Shown here: one piece after another, positions 1 to 9,769 of the stretch
How the letters are laid out: each line of letters begins with the position of its first letter
Numbering within the stretch: the first letter of the stretch is position 1
From: Leptospira harrisiae
GTDB lineage: Bacteria; Spirochaetota; Leptospiria; Leptospirales; Leptospiraceae
Length of the DNA: 64,000 bases
Assembly (NCBI RefSeq): GCF_002811945.1
Contig: NZ_NPDX01000001.1
Location: forward strand, 310,001-374,000
Direction: 5' to 3'
Notes under the pieces: model-generated
Database searches by the model: none
Seen by the model: only the letters and a program-made list of their open reading frames with translations
What the model was told of the DNA's origin: nothing
Made by a program: the position numbers and the translations under genes

Positions 1-1679
1 TAGAAAATGAAATCGGTAATCGTAAGTTAGTTGCTACTCTTGGAATTGGACACACCCGTTGGGCCACTCATGGGGAACCTAATGATCGTAATGCACACCC
101 ACATACAAGTTCTGATGGTAAATTGGCAATCATCCATAACGGGATCATCGAAAACTATGCATCCATCAAAAAAGAATTAGAAGGCAACGGACATATTTTT
201 AAATCAGATACAGATTCTGAAGTTTTAATCCATTTAATCGAAGAAATCAAAAAACAAAACAATTGTTCCATTGAGGAAGCGGTTCGTCTGGCTCTGAATG
301 AAGTTGTTGGAGCTTATGCCATTGTAATCTTATCGAAAGAAAATGAAAGAATGATGATTGCTGCAAGGAAAGGTTCTCCTCTTGTGATTGGAATTGGTGA
401 AGAGGAATACTTTGTTGCTTCTGATGCAACACCTATCATTGAATATACGAACAATGTGACCTATCTCAATGATAGGGAAATGGCCATCATCAAAGACGGA
501 AGTCTTGTTGTTAAAAATTTAGAAAACGTGACCAAAACTCCATTCATTCAAAAATTAGAATTGGATTTGGAGGACATAGAGAAAGGTGGGTATCCACACT
601 TTATGTTGAAAGAAATTTTTGAACAACCTAAGTCTGTGCGTGATGCCATGCGAGGACGTCTCGTATCTCGGGAACACCATTTGTTCCTGAGTGGGATTGA
701 TCAATACTTAAATCGTTTTTTAAATGCAGATCGTTTGATCCTTGTGGGATGTGGAACTTCTTGGCATGCAGGACTCATCGGTGAATATTTATTTGAAGAC
801 CTAGCTCGGATTCCTACAGAAGTAGAATACGCATCTGAGTTTCGTTATCGTAATCCGATTGTGACAGAAAGAGATGTGATCATTGCTGTGTCCCAATCGG
901 GAGAAACGGCGGACACACTTGCTGCCATTGAACTTGCAAAATCGAAAGGCGCACTTATCTTTGGAGTTTGTAATGTTGTGGGTTCTTCCATTGCACGTGC
1001 GTCTCATGCAGGCGCTTATCTACATGCTGGCCCTGAAATTGGTGTGGCATCTACAAAAGCTTTCACTTCGCAAGTTAGTATCTTAACGATGATGGCCTTG
1101 TATCTAGGATTAAAAAAAGGTTCTATTTCTTTGTCGGATTACCAAACTCTTCTTCTCGAATTGGATTCCATTCCGGATAAAGTGGCAAAGATTCTAACTA
1201 AAGATGAAGAAATTTTAAAAATTGCTGATAACTTTTATCGTGCGTCTAACTTCCTTTATTTGGGACGCGGTTTTAATTTCCCTGTAGCATTGGAAGGGGC
1301 ACTGAAACTGAAAGAAATTTCTTATATTCATGCGGAAGGGTATCCTGCTGCGGAAATGAAACATGGGCCGATCGCACTCATTGATGAAGATATGCCTGTT
1401 GTGTTCATTGCTACGAAAGATGGATCGTATGAAAAAGTGATCTCCAATATCCAAGAAGTGAAAGCGAGAAAAGGAAAGGTAATTGCCATAGTAACAGAAG
1501 GGGATACTGATATAAAATCCATGGCAGATTTTACATTTGAAATTCCAAGGACAGCTGATGCACTTGTTCCTTTACTTGCTGTGATTCCATTACAACTTTT
1601 ATCCTACCACATAGCAATCCTTAGGGGATGTAATGTGGATCAACCGAGAAACTTGGCGAAATCTGTAACTGTGGAGTAA
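1..1679 (+). CDS. glmS: Glutamine-fructose-6-phosphate aminotransferase, 5' end outside window
   Basis: This enzyme makes glucosamine-6-phosphate from fructose-6-phosphate and glutamine, the first step toward UDP-GlcNAc for peptidoglycan and lipid A. The reading frame is open from the first bases of the window, so the gene starts upstream. About 50 residues, including the N-terminal catalytic cysteine of the glutaminase domain, are missing. Visible glutaminase motifs are HTRWATHG, NAHPH and HNGIIENY. Two SIS sugar-isomerase domains follow, with GCGTSWHAG, SQSGETADT and the C-terminal KSVTVE end typical of the family. A TTG at 123 could be taken for a start, but it lies inside the conserved glutaminase domain. 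The next gene starts three bases after the stop and appears to act in the same pathway. Assignment is secure; any upstream control element, such as a glmS ribozyme, lies outside the window. Confidence 0.97.
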   Translation, partial: ENEIGNRKLVATLGIGHTRWATHGEPNDRNAHPHTSSDGKLAIIHNGIIENYASIKKELEGNGHIFKSDTDSEVLIHLIEEIKKQNNCSIEEAVRLALNEVVGAYAIVILSKENERMMIAARKGSPLVIGIGEEEYFVASDATPIIEYTNNVTYLNDREMAIIKDGSLVVKNLENVTKTPFIQKLELDLEDIEKGGYPHFMLKEIFEQPKSVRDAMRGRLVSREHHLFLSGIDQYLNRFLNADRLILVGCGTSWHAGLIGEYLFEDLARIPTEVEYASEFRYRNPIVTERDVIIAVSQSGETADTLAAIELAKSKGALIFGVCNVVGSSIARASHAGAYLHAGPEIGVASTKAFTSQVSILTMMALYLGLKKGSISLSDYQTLLLELDSIPDKVAKILTKDEEILKIADNFYRASNFLYLGRGFNFPVALEGALKLKEISYIHAEGYPAAEMKHGPIALIDEDMPVVFIATKDGSYEKVISNIQEVKARKGKVIAIVTEGDTDIKSMADFTFEIPRTADALVPLLAVIPLQLLSYHIAILRGCNVDQPRNLAKSVTVE

Positions 1680-1682
1680 ACA

Positions 1683-2714
1683 GTGAATCTTTTACTTGAC
1701 GATTCCAAAAGAAATCCGTCTCTTGAACCCTTATCTAGGTTTCATTCATTTTTTGAATGGAATCTTGGTGGTATCACTTTACTTGAAAAATTAGAACGAA
1801 AATATCCTGGGGCAAAGATTTTTTACAAAGGTCCCAACATAGAATTTGAAAAACTAATCTTTCATAGGTATCCACATGTTTTACCTGCCAACTTATCTAC
1901 CTATGATTCAATTTATAGTTCTGATTCTTATTTGCCTTGGGAACTATTAGGAACTGTCACTTCTATCATTGAAGACACTCTCACTTTAGAAAAAGATTGG
2001 AAACGGTTTCGCCAAAAATACAAAGCAAAACAATCTGGATTTCATATTGTTGGAAAAGACAAACATCTTTATATCCATCCCGCTGCCGTAGTGTATCCAG
2101 GTGTAGTTTTTGATACAACCCATGGACCAATCCTCATTGAAGATGGAGTCAAAATTTCCTCGTTTAGTTTTTTAGAAGGCCCACTTTTTGTGGGAAAAAA
2201 TACCCAAATCGACAATGCAAGGATCACTGGTGGATGCCTCATTGGAAACCAGTGTAGGGTTGGCGGGGAAGTCGAAAACTCGATTCTTCTGGATTACACC
2301 AACAAACACCATGAAGGTTTTCTCGGTCATAGTTTTGTTTCTACTTGGGTAAACTTAGGTGCGTTGTCTACAACCAGTGATTTAAAAAACAATTATGGAA
2401 TTGTGAAGTTAAAGATTGCTGATATTATTGTGAACACAGGGACAATTAAGTTTGGTTCTCTCATTGGACCATTTACAAAACTTGCGATTGGAGTGATGTC
2501 CAACACGGGAACTGTATTTGATATAGCTAGTAATATAGTTGAATCAAGAATCCAAGGTTATGTCCCTCCATTCACTTGGATCAAACTGGGTGGGAGGTAT
2601 CGATTAGAAGAGTTTCTTTTTGATACTAAAAAAATCATGGCTCGCCGTGGAATGAACCTATTCGAATTTGAAGAAGAGTATTTAAGAAAATTATACGGAA
2701 GTTTTGCGGAGTAA
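1683..2714 (+). CDS. Alternative GlmU-type nucleotidyltransferase/acyltransferase (left-handed beta-helix)
   Basis: A 343-residue protein resembling the alternative GlmU family best known from Bacteroidetes, which is proposed to combine UDP-GlcNAc pyrophosphorylase and glucosamine-1-phosphate acetyltransferase activities. The N-terminus (MNLLLDD, then a segment ending in LLEKLERKYPG) matches the opening pattern of that family. From about residue 130 it becomes a hexapeptide-repeat beta-helix with IHPAAVV, GPILIEDGV, IGNQCRVGGEVENS, GFLGHSFV and LKNNYG, which are typical of the acyltransferase half. It is shorter than the usual 390 or so residues, and I do not see the classical GlmU nucleotide-binding signature, so the uridylyl activity is inferred. 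The start is GTG, 3 bases after the glmS stop, and this adjacency supports a UDP-GlcNAc role. Confidence 0.8.
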   Translation: MNLLLDDSKRNPSLEPLSRFHSFFEWNLGGITLLEKLERKYPGAKIFYKGPNIEFEKLIFHRYPHVLPANLSTYDSIYSSDSYLPWELLGTVTSIIEDTLTLEKDWKRFRQKYKAKQSGFHIVGKDKHLYIHPAAVVYPGVVFDTTHGPILIEDGVKISSFSFLEGPLFVGKNTQIDNARITGGCLIGNQCRVGGEVENSILLDYTNKHHEGFLGHSFVSTWVNLGALSTTSDLKNNYGIVKLKIADIIVNTGTIKFGSLIGPFTKLAIGVMSNTGTVFDIASNIVESRIQGYVPPFTWIKLGGRYRLEEFLFDTKKIMARRGMNLFEFEEEYLRKLYGSFAE

Positions 2715-2716
2715 AC

Positions 2717-3622
2717 ATGACACCCAGTTTGTTATCACATATCAATTCTGGAAAAACTGTAGAAATTGATGACTTACGTTTTTTCTATTTAGATGAAGGG
2801 AAGGGGGATGAAATTATTCTTCTTTTGCCTGGATTTATGACAACCTCATATAACTATCGTAAATTGGTAGATTTGTTATCTACACATTACAGAGTAATCG
2901 CTCTAGATTTTTTGGGAACTGGTTTCAGCACAAGACCAGATGGACCTCTCTCTCATAGGCTCCAAGCTCATTATTTGGCACCATTTTTAGAAAAGGTGGT
3001 GGGAGATAAAAAGGTTCATGTTGTGGCATTTGATTATGCACTTCCAATCTTATGTTTTACATTTAAAGAACATGCAAATCAATATAAATCCTTATCCATT
3101 TTAGGTGGATTTATGAATTTGCCAAAGTTTCGATTTTATTTTCCTCTTCATTTTCTTCGTTTACCGTTAGTTGGAGAAGTTTTTTCTTTTTTATTTCGGC
3201 CCCCGCTGCTTCGGCTATTTTATAAGTTATTTCTCGTGAAAAAAACTCATCATCTTTCTTATGAATGGGAAAAAACCATGTATCATTTGTTATTCGAGGG
3301 GAAGGCGAGAAAAAATACTTTAGAGTTTGTTCGAAATGTGGATCGTTCTACACATGCACTTCGTGAAATTGAAGAAGGTGCTAAAAATTTTGTAGGTCTA
3401 CGTCAAATTTATTTAGGAGAAGAAGATTTTCGTATTTCTCCAAACCAAACCGAATACATGAAAGAAACACTTCGTACCAGTAGCCTAGTTTTCCTTCCCG
3501 CAAAACACCTTCCAATGGAAGAATGTCCGGAAGTGGTTTTTGAAAAACTCCACTACTTTGTAGATTCCTTCTCGCATAAAAAAACAAAAACCTTTCATTT
3601 TAACAAACAGAATAAGGATTAA
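2717..3622 (+). CDS. Alpha/beta hydrolase with Asp at the nucleophile position
   Basis: A 301-residue alpha/beta hydrolase-fold enzyme. The oxyanion region is visible as [13 protein letters not shown], followed by [11 protein letters not shown]. At the nucleophile elbow the sequence is VVAFDYALP, where aspartate replaces the usual serine of GxSxG. This is the arrangement of haloalkane dehalogenases, epoxide hydrolases and fluoroacetate dehalogenases (GHDWG). A candidate acid lies in YLGEEDF and the catalytic histidine in [11 protein letters not shown] near the C-terminus, so the triad looks complete. The tryptophan that normally follows the nucleophile in dehalogenases is tyrosine here, which argues against a simple dehalogenase label. 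It starts 2 bases after the GlmU-like gene and ends 1 base before the carboxylase gene, so it is probably co-transcribed. The substrate is unknown. Confidence 0.85.
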   Translation: MTPSLLSHINSGKTVEIDDLRFFYLDEGKGDEIILLLPGFMTTSYNYRKLVDLLSTHYRVIALDFLGTGFSTRPDGPLSHRLQAHYLAPFLEKVVGDKKVHVVAFDYALPILCFTFKEHANQYKSLSILGGFMNLPKFRFYFPLHFLRLPLVGEVFSFLFRPPLLRLFYKLFLVKKTHHLSYEWEKTMYHLLFEGKARKNTLEFVRNVDRSTHALREIEEGAKNFVGLRQIYLGEEDFRISPNQTEYMKETLRTSSLVFLPAKHLPMEECPEVVFEKLHYFVDSFSHKKTKTFHFNKQNKD

Positions 3623-3623
3623 T

Positions 3624-5225
3624 ATGGAAAGAATCATCTCTAAGACGAACCCACAAACCTCCGATTTTGTTGCAAATCGTACGGCTTATTTAGAAACATT
3701 AGTCCCCATTCGTAAGGTTATCGATAATGTAAAGTTAGGTGGCGGTAAAAAAGCCCTCGAAAAACATAAATCAAGAGGGAAACTGACTGCAAGAGAACGA
3801 ATTGCCGAACTTATTGATGCGGGGACAGAGTTTATGGAGATTTGTGGTTTGGCAGGAGAAGGTGTGTATCCTGATCCCGTTCCTTCTGCAGGTATCATCA
3901 CCGGAATTGGAAAGGTAGAAGGTGTTGATTGTATGATTGTTGCCAATGATGCGACAGTCAAAGGAGGAACCTATTATCCTCTTACAGTCAAAAAACATGT
4001 TCGTGCCCAAGAGATTGCTGAAAACAATTCCCTTCCTTGTATTTATTTGGTAGATTCTGGTGGGGCATTTTTACCCATGCAAGATGAAGTTTTTCCTGAT
4101 AAAGACCACTTTGGACGTATTTTTTTCAACCAAGCACGCATGAGTGCCAAAGGAATTTCTCAGATAGCAGTGGTTATGGGGTCCTGCACTGCAGGTGGAG
4201 CTTACATTCCCGCTATGTCCGATGAGTCTGTGATTGTCAAAGGGAATGGAACCATTTTTCTAGGTGGACCTCCGCTTGTCAAAGCAGCCACCGGGGAAGT
4301 GGTCACAGGTGAAGAGTTAGGTGGTGCTGACGTACATTGTCGTGTATCTGGGGTGACAGACCATTATGCAGAAGATGATTTTCATGCTCTGGAAATCACA
4401 CGTTCTATTGTTAAAAATCTTAATGTAAAATTAGAATCAGCCCCCAAAGAAACAGAAGAACCTCTGTATCCTACAGAAGAGATTTATGGAATCATCGAAA
4501 GAGATGCCCGAAAGTCATACGACCCCAGAGAAATCATTGCAAGGATTGTGGATGGTTCCAGGTTTCATGAATTTAAAAAACTATATGCCACAACCATCGT
4601 CACTGGGTTTGCTGAAGTGTATGGATACCCTGTAGGCATCATTGCCAACCATGGAGTTTTGTTTTCCGAGTCGGCCCTCAAGGCTTCTCATTTTATTGAG
4701 CTTTGTGACCAAAGAAGAATCCCATTATTATTCTTACAAAACATCACTGGGTTTATGGTGGGGAAAAAATACGAAAACAATGGGATTGCACGAGATGGTG
4801 CCAAAATGGTAAATGCAGTTTCTACGACTACAGTTCCTAAGCTAACAATAGTTACCGGTGGTTCATATGGTGCAGGGAATTACGGAATGTGCGGTCGTGC
4901 ATTTTCTCCTGAATTTTTATGGATGTGGCCCAATGCTCGGATTTCTGTGATGGGGGGAGAACAAGCTGCCAATGTTCTTTGGACCGTGAAAAAAGACCAA
5001 AAGGAAGCAGCAGGAGAATCCATCCAAGCCGACGAAGAAGTGACTTTTAAAAAACCAATTTTAGAAGATTATGAAAAGAAGTCTTCTGCTGTGTATAGCT
5101 CGGCCCGCCTTTGGGATGATGGGATCATTGATCCTGCTGATACTCGGAAAGTTTTAGGAAGAGCCTTGTCTGTTCTCAGTCGAAGGAAAGAAGAAAGAAA
5201 ACCATTTGGTGTCTTTCGAATGTAA
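3624..5225 (+). CDS. Acyl-CoA carboxylase carboxyltransferase beta subunit (methylcrotonyl-CoA type)
   Basis: A 533-residue carboxyltransferase that moves carboxyl groups from carboxybiotin to an acyl-CoA. The long run of motifs fits methylcrotonyl-CoA carboxylase beta subunits better than propionyl-CoA ones: [79 protein letters not shown] and GGADVH. Length is normal for the family. The biotin carboxylase and biotin carrier that it needs are not adjacent but are encoded as two separate genes at 38296-40258, so the holoenzyme may be assembled from two loci. A role in leucine or branched-acyl catabolism is inferred from the family. Start ATG lies just after the hydrolase stop. Confidence 0.93.
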   Translation: MERIISKTNPQTSDFVANRTAYLETLVPIRKVIDNVKLGGGKKALEKHKSRGKLTARERIAELIDAGTEFMEICGLAGEGVYPDPVPSAGIITGIGKVEGVDCMIVANDATVKGGTYYPLTVKKHVRAQEIAENNSLPCIYLVDSGGAFLPMQDEVFPDKDHFGRIFFNQARMSAKGISQIAVVMGSCTAGGAYIPAMSDESVIVKGNGTIFLGGPPLVKAATGEVVTGEELGGADVHCRVSGVTDHYAEDDFHALEITRSIVKNLNVKLESAPKETEEPLYPTEEIYGIIERDARKSYDPREIIARIVDGSRFHEFKKLYATTIVTGFAEVYGYPVGIIANHGVLFSESALKASHFIELCDQRRIPLLFLQNITGFMVGKKYENNGIARDGAKMVNAVSTTTVPKLTIVTGGSYGAGNYGMCGRAFSPEFLWMWPNARISVMGGEQAANVLWTVKKDQKEAAGESIQADEEVTFKKPILEDYEKKSSAVYSSARLWDDGIIDPADTRKVLGRALSVLSRRKEERKPFGVFRM

Positions 5226-5268
5226 TTTTTGACTTTTCATTCTCCTTTGAAATGCAAACTCATTACAA

Positions 5269-5625
5269 ATGATCATCCACGAGAAGTCATCCAACCAAGT
5301 TGCCATTATCACCATTGAAGGTGAGGTTGATTTGTACAACGCAAAAGAATTGAAAGACATTCTGGATGATAAAATGCGCAAACACCAATACGAAATTGTG
5401 GTGAACTTAGAAAAGGTTCCCTTTATGGATAGTTCCGGAATTGGGACACTTGTGACAGCCATGTACAAACTAAAAAAGTACCATGGAAATTTAAAAGTCT
5501 GTAGTGTTCATGGTTCGGTGGCAAAGGTATTCAAACTCACAGGCATGGAAAGCCATTTGGAAGTGTTTGATACGGAAGAAAATGCCGTCCTTTCCCTTGT
5601 GGAAGAAAGAGAATCTTCCGAATAA
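5269..5625 (+). CDS. STAS-domain anti-anti-sigma factor
   Basis: A 118-residue single-domain STAS protein of the SpoIIAA/RsbV type. Such proteins bind a partner kinase/anti-sigma factor when dephosphorylated and release the sigma factor. The key motif is PFMDSSGIGTLV at about residues 50-61, with the phosphorylatable serine in DSSG. No anti-sigma kinase is next to it, but two SpoIIE-type phosphatases that could act on such a protein lie in this window (16799 and 45275). I see no clear Shine-Dalgarno sequence before the ATG, so initiation may be weak or close to the transcript end. Confidence 0.9.
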   Translation: MIIHEKSSNQVAIITIEGEVDLYNAKELKDILDDKMRKHQYEIVVNLEKVPFMDSSGIGTLVTAMYKLKKYHGNLKVCSVHGSVAKVFKLTGMESHLEVFDTEENAVLSLVEERESSE

Positions 5626-5668
5626 TCAAAGTTTTGTGCGCTTTTTTCGTAGATTTTTTTTGTTAATG

Positions 5669-6229
5669 TTATGACGGAAGTTGTAAACTAACCTTCACTT
5701 TTTCCATTACTTCCTTTCCTTCCAACATTTCTAAAATATACAAAGCAAATTCAAAAGCAGAACCAGGGCCAATACTCGTATGGATATTGTTATGTGATAC
5801 TATTCTTTCTCCTGTATACTTTCCTCCTTTTCCTTTTGCCAAATCATTGGATGAAGGAAAGGCAGTATAAGGATCATTACCGGAAATGATTTCTAAATTT
5901 CTAAGCACACTCGGAGCCGCACAAATGGCACCAATCATTTTTGATTGTTGTTGGAAGGATTTTAGAATGGAACTAATTTCTGGATCCGCCATGAGTTGTT
6001 TGGTTCCTTCGAGTCCACCCGGAAGAAGGATGGCATCAAATTCACTGGAATTGATTTCCGAGAAAGTTTTGTCTGCTAAGTGAAAGGTTTTTCTTGCAGC
6101 AAGGATGGGATCTTTTGATTTTCCCGCTGAGATGACTTCAACATTTCCTCTTCTTAAAACATCAATGAGGATGATGGCTTCCATTTCTTCAAAGCCGGGA
6201 CAGAGGGGAATCAAAACTCGTTTTGCCAT
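5669..6229 (-). CDS. DJ-1/PfpI family protein
   Basis: A 186-residue protein of the DJ-1/PfpI superfamily (glutamine-amidotransferase-like fold), whose members include glyoxalases, deglycases and chaperone-like proteins. The N-terminus reads [18 protein letters not shown], with the conserved glutamate of the active site (GFEEMEA). The nucleophile elbow is IGAICAAP with the reactive cysteine, and LLPGGLEG is also present. It is transcribed away from htrA and shares the upstream region with it. Whether it protects against reactive carbonyls or oxidants is inference from the family only. Confidence 0.9.
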   Translation of the reverse strand: MAKRVLIPLCPGFEEMEAIILIDVLRRGNVEVISAGKSKDPILAARKTFHLADKTFSEINSSEFDAILLPGGLEGTKQLMADPEISSILKSFQQQSKMIGAICAAPSVLRNLEIISGNDPYTAFPSSNDLAKGKGGKYTGERIVSHNNIHTSIGPGSAFEFALYILEMLEGKEVMEKVKVSLQLPS

Positions 6230-6297
6230 ACTAAGACTAGTTTGGTTTGGAACAAAATGTTCAAGTTTTTTTGTAAAAAAACGATCCCAAGAAATGA

Positions 6298-6330
6298 GAA
6301 CTTTCCTGGAACTTCGGGGGTCTTATATAA
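6298..6330 (+). promoter_or_regulatory. Candidate promoter for htrA
   Basis: A GAACTT element at 6298-6303 is followed after 17 bases by TCTTA and an overlapping TATATAA at 6324-6330. The first pair resembles an extracytoplasmic-stress (sigma-E-like) promoter, and the second could serve as a sigma-70 -10 box. The htrA ribosome-binding site lies immediately downstream. Low confidence: it rests on short matches only. Confidence 0.25.
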
Positions 6331-6347
6331 GTAGGAGAGAGTGCTTA

Positions 6348-7520
6348 GTGTCTATGACTTTAAAAAAAACGAATCCATTACGTTACCTTGCCATTGCTTT
6401 TAGTTTTTTGCTTTTGGGAACATTTTTGTCACCCATCCTCACTTGCGGAAATTCTTCCGAGAACCCACTGCAATTAAAAGCAGATGGGACTGATAAATTG
6501 TCTCCCGCTCAAACACAAGCTGTGGCTTTGGAAGATGCCTTCCAAGAAGTATTTGATAAAGTATCACCAAGCGTGGTATCGATTGCCACGGAAAGGACTG
6601 TGAATGTCCAACAACACCCGTTTTCGGGTGATCCGTATTTTGATCATTTTTTTGGGCGTCCTGGTGGGTCAGGTCGTGTGATGAAACAAAAACAATCCGG
6701 TCTTGGTTCTGGGATCGTCCTGAACGAAGATGGTTATATTATGACGAACCACCATGTGATCAAAGACATGGACAAACTCACAGTGAAGTTTAAAAATCAA
6801 AAAACCTTTGATGCCAAACTTATTGGTTCAGATGAAACAATGGACATCGCCTTACTCAAGATAGATGCTCCCAAGGGTACACTTCGTCCGATCGTACTTG
6901 CCGATTCCAATAAAGTAAAAGTAGGAAACTGGGCCATCGCGATTGGTGCTCCACTTGGTTTCGAACATTCCTTTACCGTAGGTGTTGTGTCGGCCGTCCA
7001 ACGCGGAGGAATTGATTCCTCTGGTTTATCATACATCCAAACCGATGCTGCCATCAACCAAGGAAATAGTGGTGGTCCACTCCTGAACATCCGAGGCGAA
7101 GTGATCGGGATCAATCGTATGATTGCTTCTCAATCAGGTGGCTCTGTGGGAATTGGATTTACCATTCCTATCAACGAAGCACGGAGAGTTGCTGAAGAAA
7201 TCAAAACCAACGGAAAAGTCACTCGTCCGTGGATTGGTGTGGGCCTTGATGCAGTCAACGAAGAAGATGTGGAGCAGTTGAAGTTAAAAGACACGAAAGG
7301 TGCCATTGTCCGCCAAATCATCAAAGGGTCCCCTGCCGATAAAGCGGGTTTGAAACTATATGATGTGATTGTAGAAATGGGCGGAAAAGAAATCCAAACA
7401 CCTGAAGAGTTGATTGGTTTTGTTAGAACTTCTAAAATTGGAAAACGAATTGAGATAAAAATCATTCGAAATAAAAATGAAATCTTGACTTCCATCACTC
7501 CAGAGCAGAAACCCAATTGA
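6348..7520 (+). CDS. htrA: Periplasmic serine protease of the HtrA/DegP family
   Basis: A trypsin-like protease that degrades misfolded envelope proteins. I place the start at GTG 6348 (ATG 6354 is possible) because AGGAGAG lies 8 or so bases before it. The frame is open further upstream but that part is antisense to the PfpI gene. A hydrophobic signal or anchor occupies about residues 12-32 and ends at ILTC, which could be a spirochaete-type lipobox. The catalytic triad is visible: His136 in TNHHV, Asp166 in TMDIALL, and Ser241 in QGNSGGP. One PDZ domain fills the C-terminus (about 300-390), as in DegS/DegQ-like single-PDZ forms rather than two-PDZ DegP. It is followed after 1 base by ruvB. 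Confidence 0.95.
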   Translation: MSMTLKKTNPLRYLAIAFSFLLLGTFLSPILTCGNSSENPLQLKADGTDKLSPAQTQAVALEDAFQEVFDKVSPSVVSIATERTVNVQQHPFSGDPYFDHFFGRPGGSGRVMKQKQSGLGSGIVLNEDGYIMTNHHVIKDMDKLTVKFKNQKTFDAKLIGSDETMDIALLKIDAPKGTLRPIVLADSNKVKVGNWAIAIGAPLGFEHSFTVGVVSAVQRGGIDSSGLSYIQTDAAINQGNSGGPLLNIRGEVIGINRMIASQSGGSVGIGFTIPINEARRVAEEIKTNGKVTRPWIGVGLDAVNEEDVEQLKLKDTKGAIVRQIIKGSPADKAGLKLYDVIVEMGGKEIQTPEELIGFVRTSKIGKRIEIKIIRNKNEILTSITPEQKPN

Positions 7521-7521
7521 G

Positions 7522-8547
7522 GTGAGTTTAAGAGAAGATTGGATCCAACCGGGCGAAGATGAACCGAGCCTTCGCCCCACAAAATTATCCGAATTTATCG
7601 GACAAAAAGAGGTTCTAGCCAATCTTTCGGTTTATGTTGAGGCGGCTCGGAAACGAAAGAGCCCCCTCGACCATGTTCTCATTTCCGGTCCTCCTGGCCT
7701 CGGCAAAACCACCCTGGCCAATATCATTGCCAATGAACTGGCAGTGGCCTTTACTCCCACATCCGCACCTGCTATCTCGAAGGGTGCGGATCTTGTTCGG
7801 TTCCTAACTTTACTCAAAACCAACGAAGTCCTTTTTATCGACGAAATCCACGGCTTTATCAAAAAACAAGAAGAGTTACTTTATCCTGCGATGGAGAACT
7901 TCTTTGTGGACCTTGTGGTAGGTGAAGGAGTCACTGCCAATGCCCTCCAGATCCAACTCCAACCTTTTACACTCGTTGGTGCCACCACACGCTCCGGTCT
8001 TGTCAGCGAACCCTTAAAGTCCAGGTTTGGAATCCATCTCAAACTGGATTTTTATACCGATGGGGAAATGCAAATCATCGTGGATCGCTCTGCAAAACTT
8101 CTCGGAGTTTCTCTGGGAGAAGGGGTGGCAATGGAGATTGGAAAACGAAGTCGCAAAACTCCAAGGATTGCCAACCACCTTTTAAAACGAGTTCGAGACT
8201 TTGCCGAAGTTCGCAATGAAACTTCTGTTAGTTTAGAAACTTGCAAGTTTGCATTTGAAAGGATGGGAGTGGACCATTTGGGACTCGATGCCGTGGATCG
8301 TCAAATTTTGGACATCCTCATCCATCGTTATGGTGGTGGGCCTGTAGGAATCAAACCCATCGCCGTGGTTCTCGGGGAAGAAGAACGCACTTTAGAAGAC
8401 ACCTACGAACCATTTCTTGTCCGAGTGGGTCTCATTGACCGCACACCACAAGGGCGAGTGGCTACGAAAAAGGCTTACGAACATTTGGGAATTGTGTATA
8501 CTGGAAATATCGGGGAAAATCGCGAAAATGGTCCAACTCTCTTTTGA
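7522..8547 (+). CDS. ruvB: Holliday junction branch migration helicase RuvB
   Basis: The 341-residue motor of the RuvAB branch-migration complex. Walker A is GPPGLGKTT, Walker B is LFIDEIH, sensor 1 lies near GATTRSG with an arginine finger in SRFGI, and the C-terminal winged-helix region includes [13 protein letters not shown] and RTPQGRVAT. Length is standard. It starts at GTG one base after the htrA stop, and its last 20 bases overlap the start of the next gene, so translational coupling is likely. ruvA and ruvC are not in the window. Confidence 0.97.
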   Translation: MSLREDWIQPGEDEPSLRPTKLSEFIGQKEVLANLSVYVEAARKRKSPLDHVLISGPPGLGKTTLANIIANELAVAFTPTSAPAISKGADLVRFLTLLKTNEVLFIDEIHGFIKKQEELLYPAMENFFVDLVVGEGVTANALQIQLQPFTLVGATTRSGLVSEPLKSRFGIHLKLDFYTDGEMQIIVDRSAKLLGVSLGEGVAMEIGKRSRKTPRIANHLLKRVRDFAEVRNETSVSLETCKFAFERMGVDHLGLDAVDRQILDILIHRYGGGPVGIKPIAVVLGEEERTLEDTYEPFLVRVGLIDRTPQGRVATKKAYEHLGIVYTGNIGENRENGPTLF

Positions 8548-9445
8548 TTTCCGGTTGCCTGAAAAGGAAGAAGGGGAACGAAGACTTTTCTTCGCTTTCA
8601 CCTTTGTCATCCTTATTGTTTCCTTTGTACTCGCACATCTCATCACGAGAAATATGCTTTGGAAGATGTTGGCCGAAGAACAAGCTGCAGAAATGTTAGG
8701 GCCAAAAGAACAGGAAAAAATTTACGAAGTTCTGGTGGAACAACAGTTCATCAACCCAGACAAAAAAGATGAATACAAAGCTCTCTCTAACAAGGATTCG
8801 TCGGGTGGTGGTGGCCTCACTGAAAAACAAGGATTCCATACCCTCACACAATTTCGTGAATTCATCATGGGGAGTTCAGCTTCCACTCCAAGCAAAGCCC
8901 AACCCAAATCAGAACAATCCAAAGAAGAAGAACTTTTTGAAGTAGGGATTTTTAAAGCTGATCCTAAAACCAATTCCAATGCAGAAGAAAGTCCGAACCA
9001 GTCCGCAAGTTCTGGGCAAATGACAAAAATCCCTTTTAACTATAGGTTCCAACAAGACTTTTTATTTCGGTGGGACGGGGCCAAAGCTCTCACCATCCCC
9101 ACCAAACAATTAGCAGGTTATTATTACTTTAAAAACATGTTAAAACGAATTGAGGAATCTTTTGCACCACCAGGTGGTGGCAACTATGCTTACCGAGATA
9201 TGGCAGGTGTAGTGGCAAGAGAGGGAATCAAAGAAGGGGAAACCAAAGTTTTATTTATGTTAAGCGAACAAGGCCAAGTTTTGGATGTTCGTTTGGTGAC
9301 CTCACAAGGCCAGGTAGTGGTAGACCAAGCTTGTATGGATTCGATCCGAGGACAAAATTTTGGTCCCGTTCCAGAAGAAGTTAAATCCAAAGGTCTTATC
9401 TTTGGAATCAACTTCATCTTTCCCGGGATTCGTTATTATCGTTAG
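8528..9445 (+). CDS. TonB-like energy-transducer family protein
   Basis: A 305-residue inner-membrane protein with a short cytoplasmic N-terminus, one membrane helix at about residues 20-40 ([19 protein letters not shown]), a polar low-complexity spacer, and a C-terminal domain of about 90 residues. The C-terminal domain has the pattern of Ton[15 protein letters not shown], then [19 protein letters not shown]. TonB proteins carry inner-membrane energy to outer-membrane transporters. The start ATG at 8528 lies inside the ruvB 3' end. An ORF start at 8417 is possible in this frame but lies deep within ruvB and is unlikely. I see no ExbB/ExbD genes nearby. Confidence 0.8.
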   Translation: MVQLSFDFRLPEKEEGERRLFFAFTFVILIVSFVLAHLITRNMLWKMLAEEQAAEMLGPKEQEKIYEVLVEQQFINPDKKDEYKALSNKDSSGGGGLTEKQGFHTLTQFREFIMGSSASTPSKAQPKSEQSKEEELFEVGIFKADPKTNSNAEESPNQSASSGQMTKIPFNYRFQQDFLFRWDGAKALTIPTKQLAGYYYFKNMLKRIEESFAPPGGGNYAYRDMAGVVAREGIKEGETKVLFMLSEQGQVLDVRLVTSQGQVVVDQACMDSIRGQNFGPVPEEVKSKGLIFGINFIFPGIRYYR

Positions 9446-9453
9446 TATTTACC

Positions 9454-9765
9454 TTACTCTGTCACAAGAGTACAACCGTATTCTTGTGATTGGTATTTTG
9501 CCGTATTGGTTCGCCCAAGTCCCTTCACAGTCACGGACATATTTTCTTTGTCCAATTTGAATTCGCTGATAGGAACCCACTGGCGAGCAAAGTCATGGCA
9601 CTGTTCTTCGGAAAGTTGCATCACAAAGTAACAACTACAATACTCTTTGGAATAAAAACTAGAGATAATGGATGGAAAACTAGATAGATGTTTCCAATTC
9701 CATTGTGCCCAAAACAAAATAAATAAAAACAACAATGATAGGATCACAGAAATTTTTCTTTTCAT
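9454..9765 (-). CDS. Small exported protein of unknown function
   Basis: A 103-residue protein with an N-terminal signal or anchor (MKRKISVILSLLFLFILFW) and an exported remainder containing four cysteines (YCSCYFV, EEQCHD and the C-terminal EYGCTLV). The cysteines could form disulfides or bind metal, but I recognise no family. It follows the serine hydrolase gene by 4 bases on the same strand, so the two are probably one transcript and may act together in the periplasm. Confidence 0.75.
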   Translation of the reverse strand: MKRKISVILSLLFLFILFWAQWNWKHLSSFPSIISSFYSKEYCSCYFVMQLSEEQCHDFARQWVPISEFKLDKENMSVTVKGLGRTNTAKYQSQEYGCTLVTE

Positions 9766-9769
9766 AAGA

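Noticed and set aside
6105..6347. Upstream extension of the htrA frame to an ATG at 6105
   Set aside because: It is antisense to the start of the PfpI gene and lacks any signal peptide; a ribosome-binding site and membrane signal place the start at 6348.
8417..8527. Early start for the TonB-like gene inside ruvB
   Set aside because: It would place a long hydrophilic tail before the membrane helix, and the sequence is an overlapping frame of ruvB.
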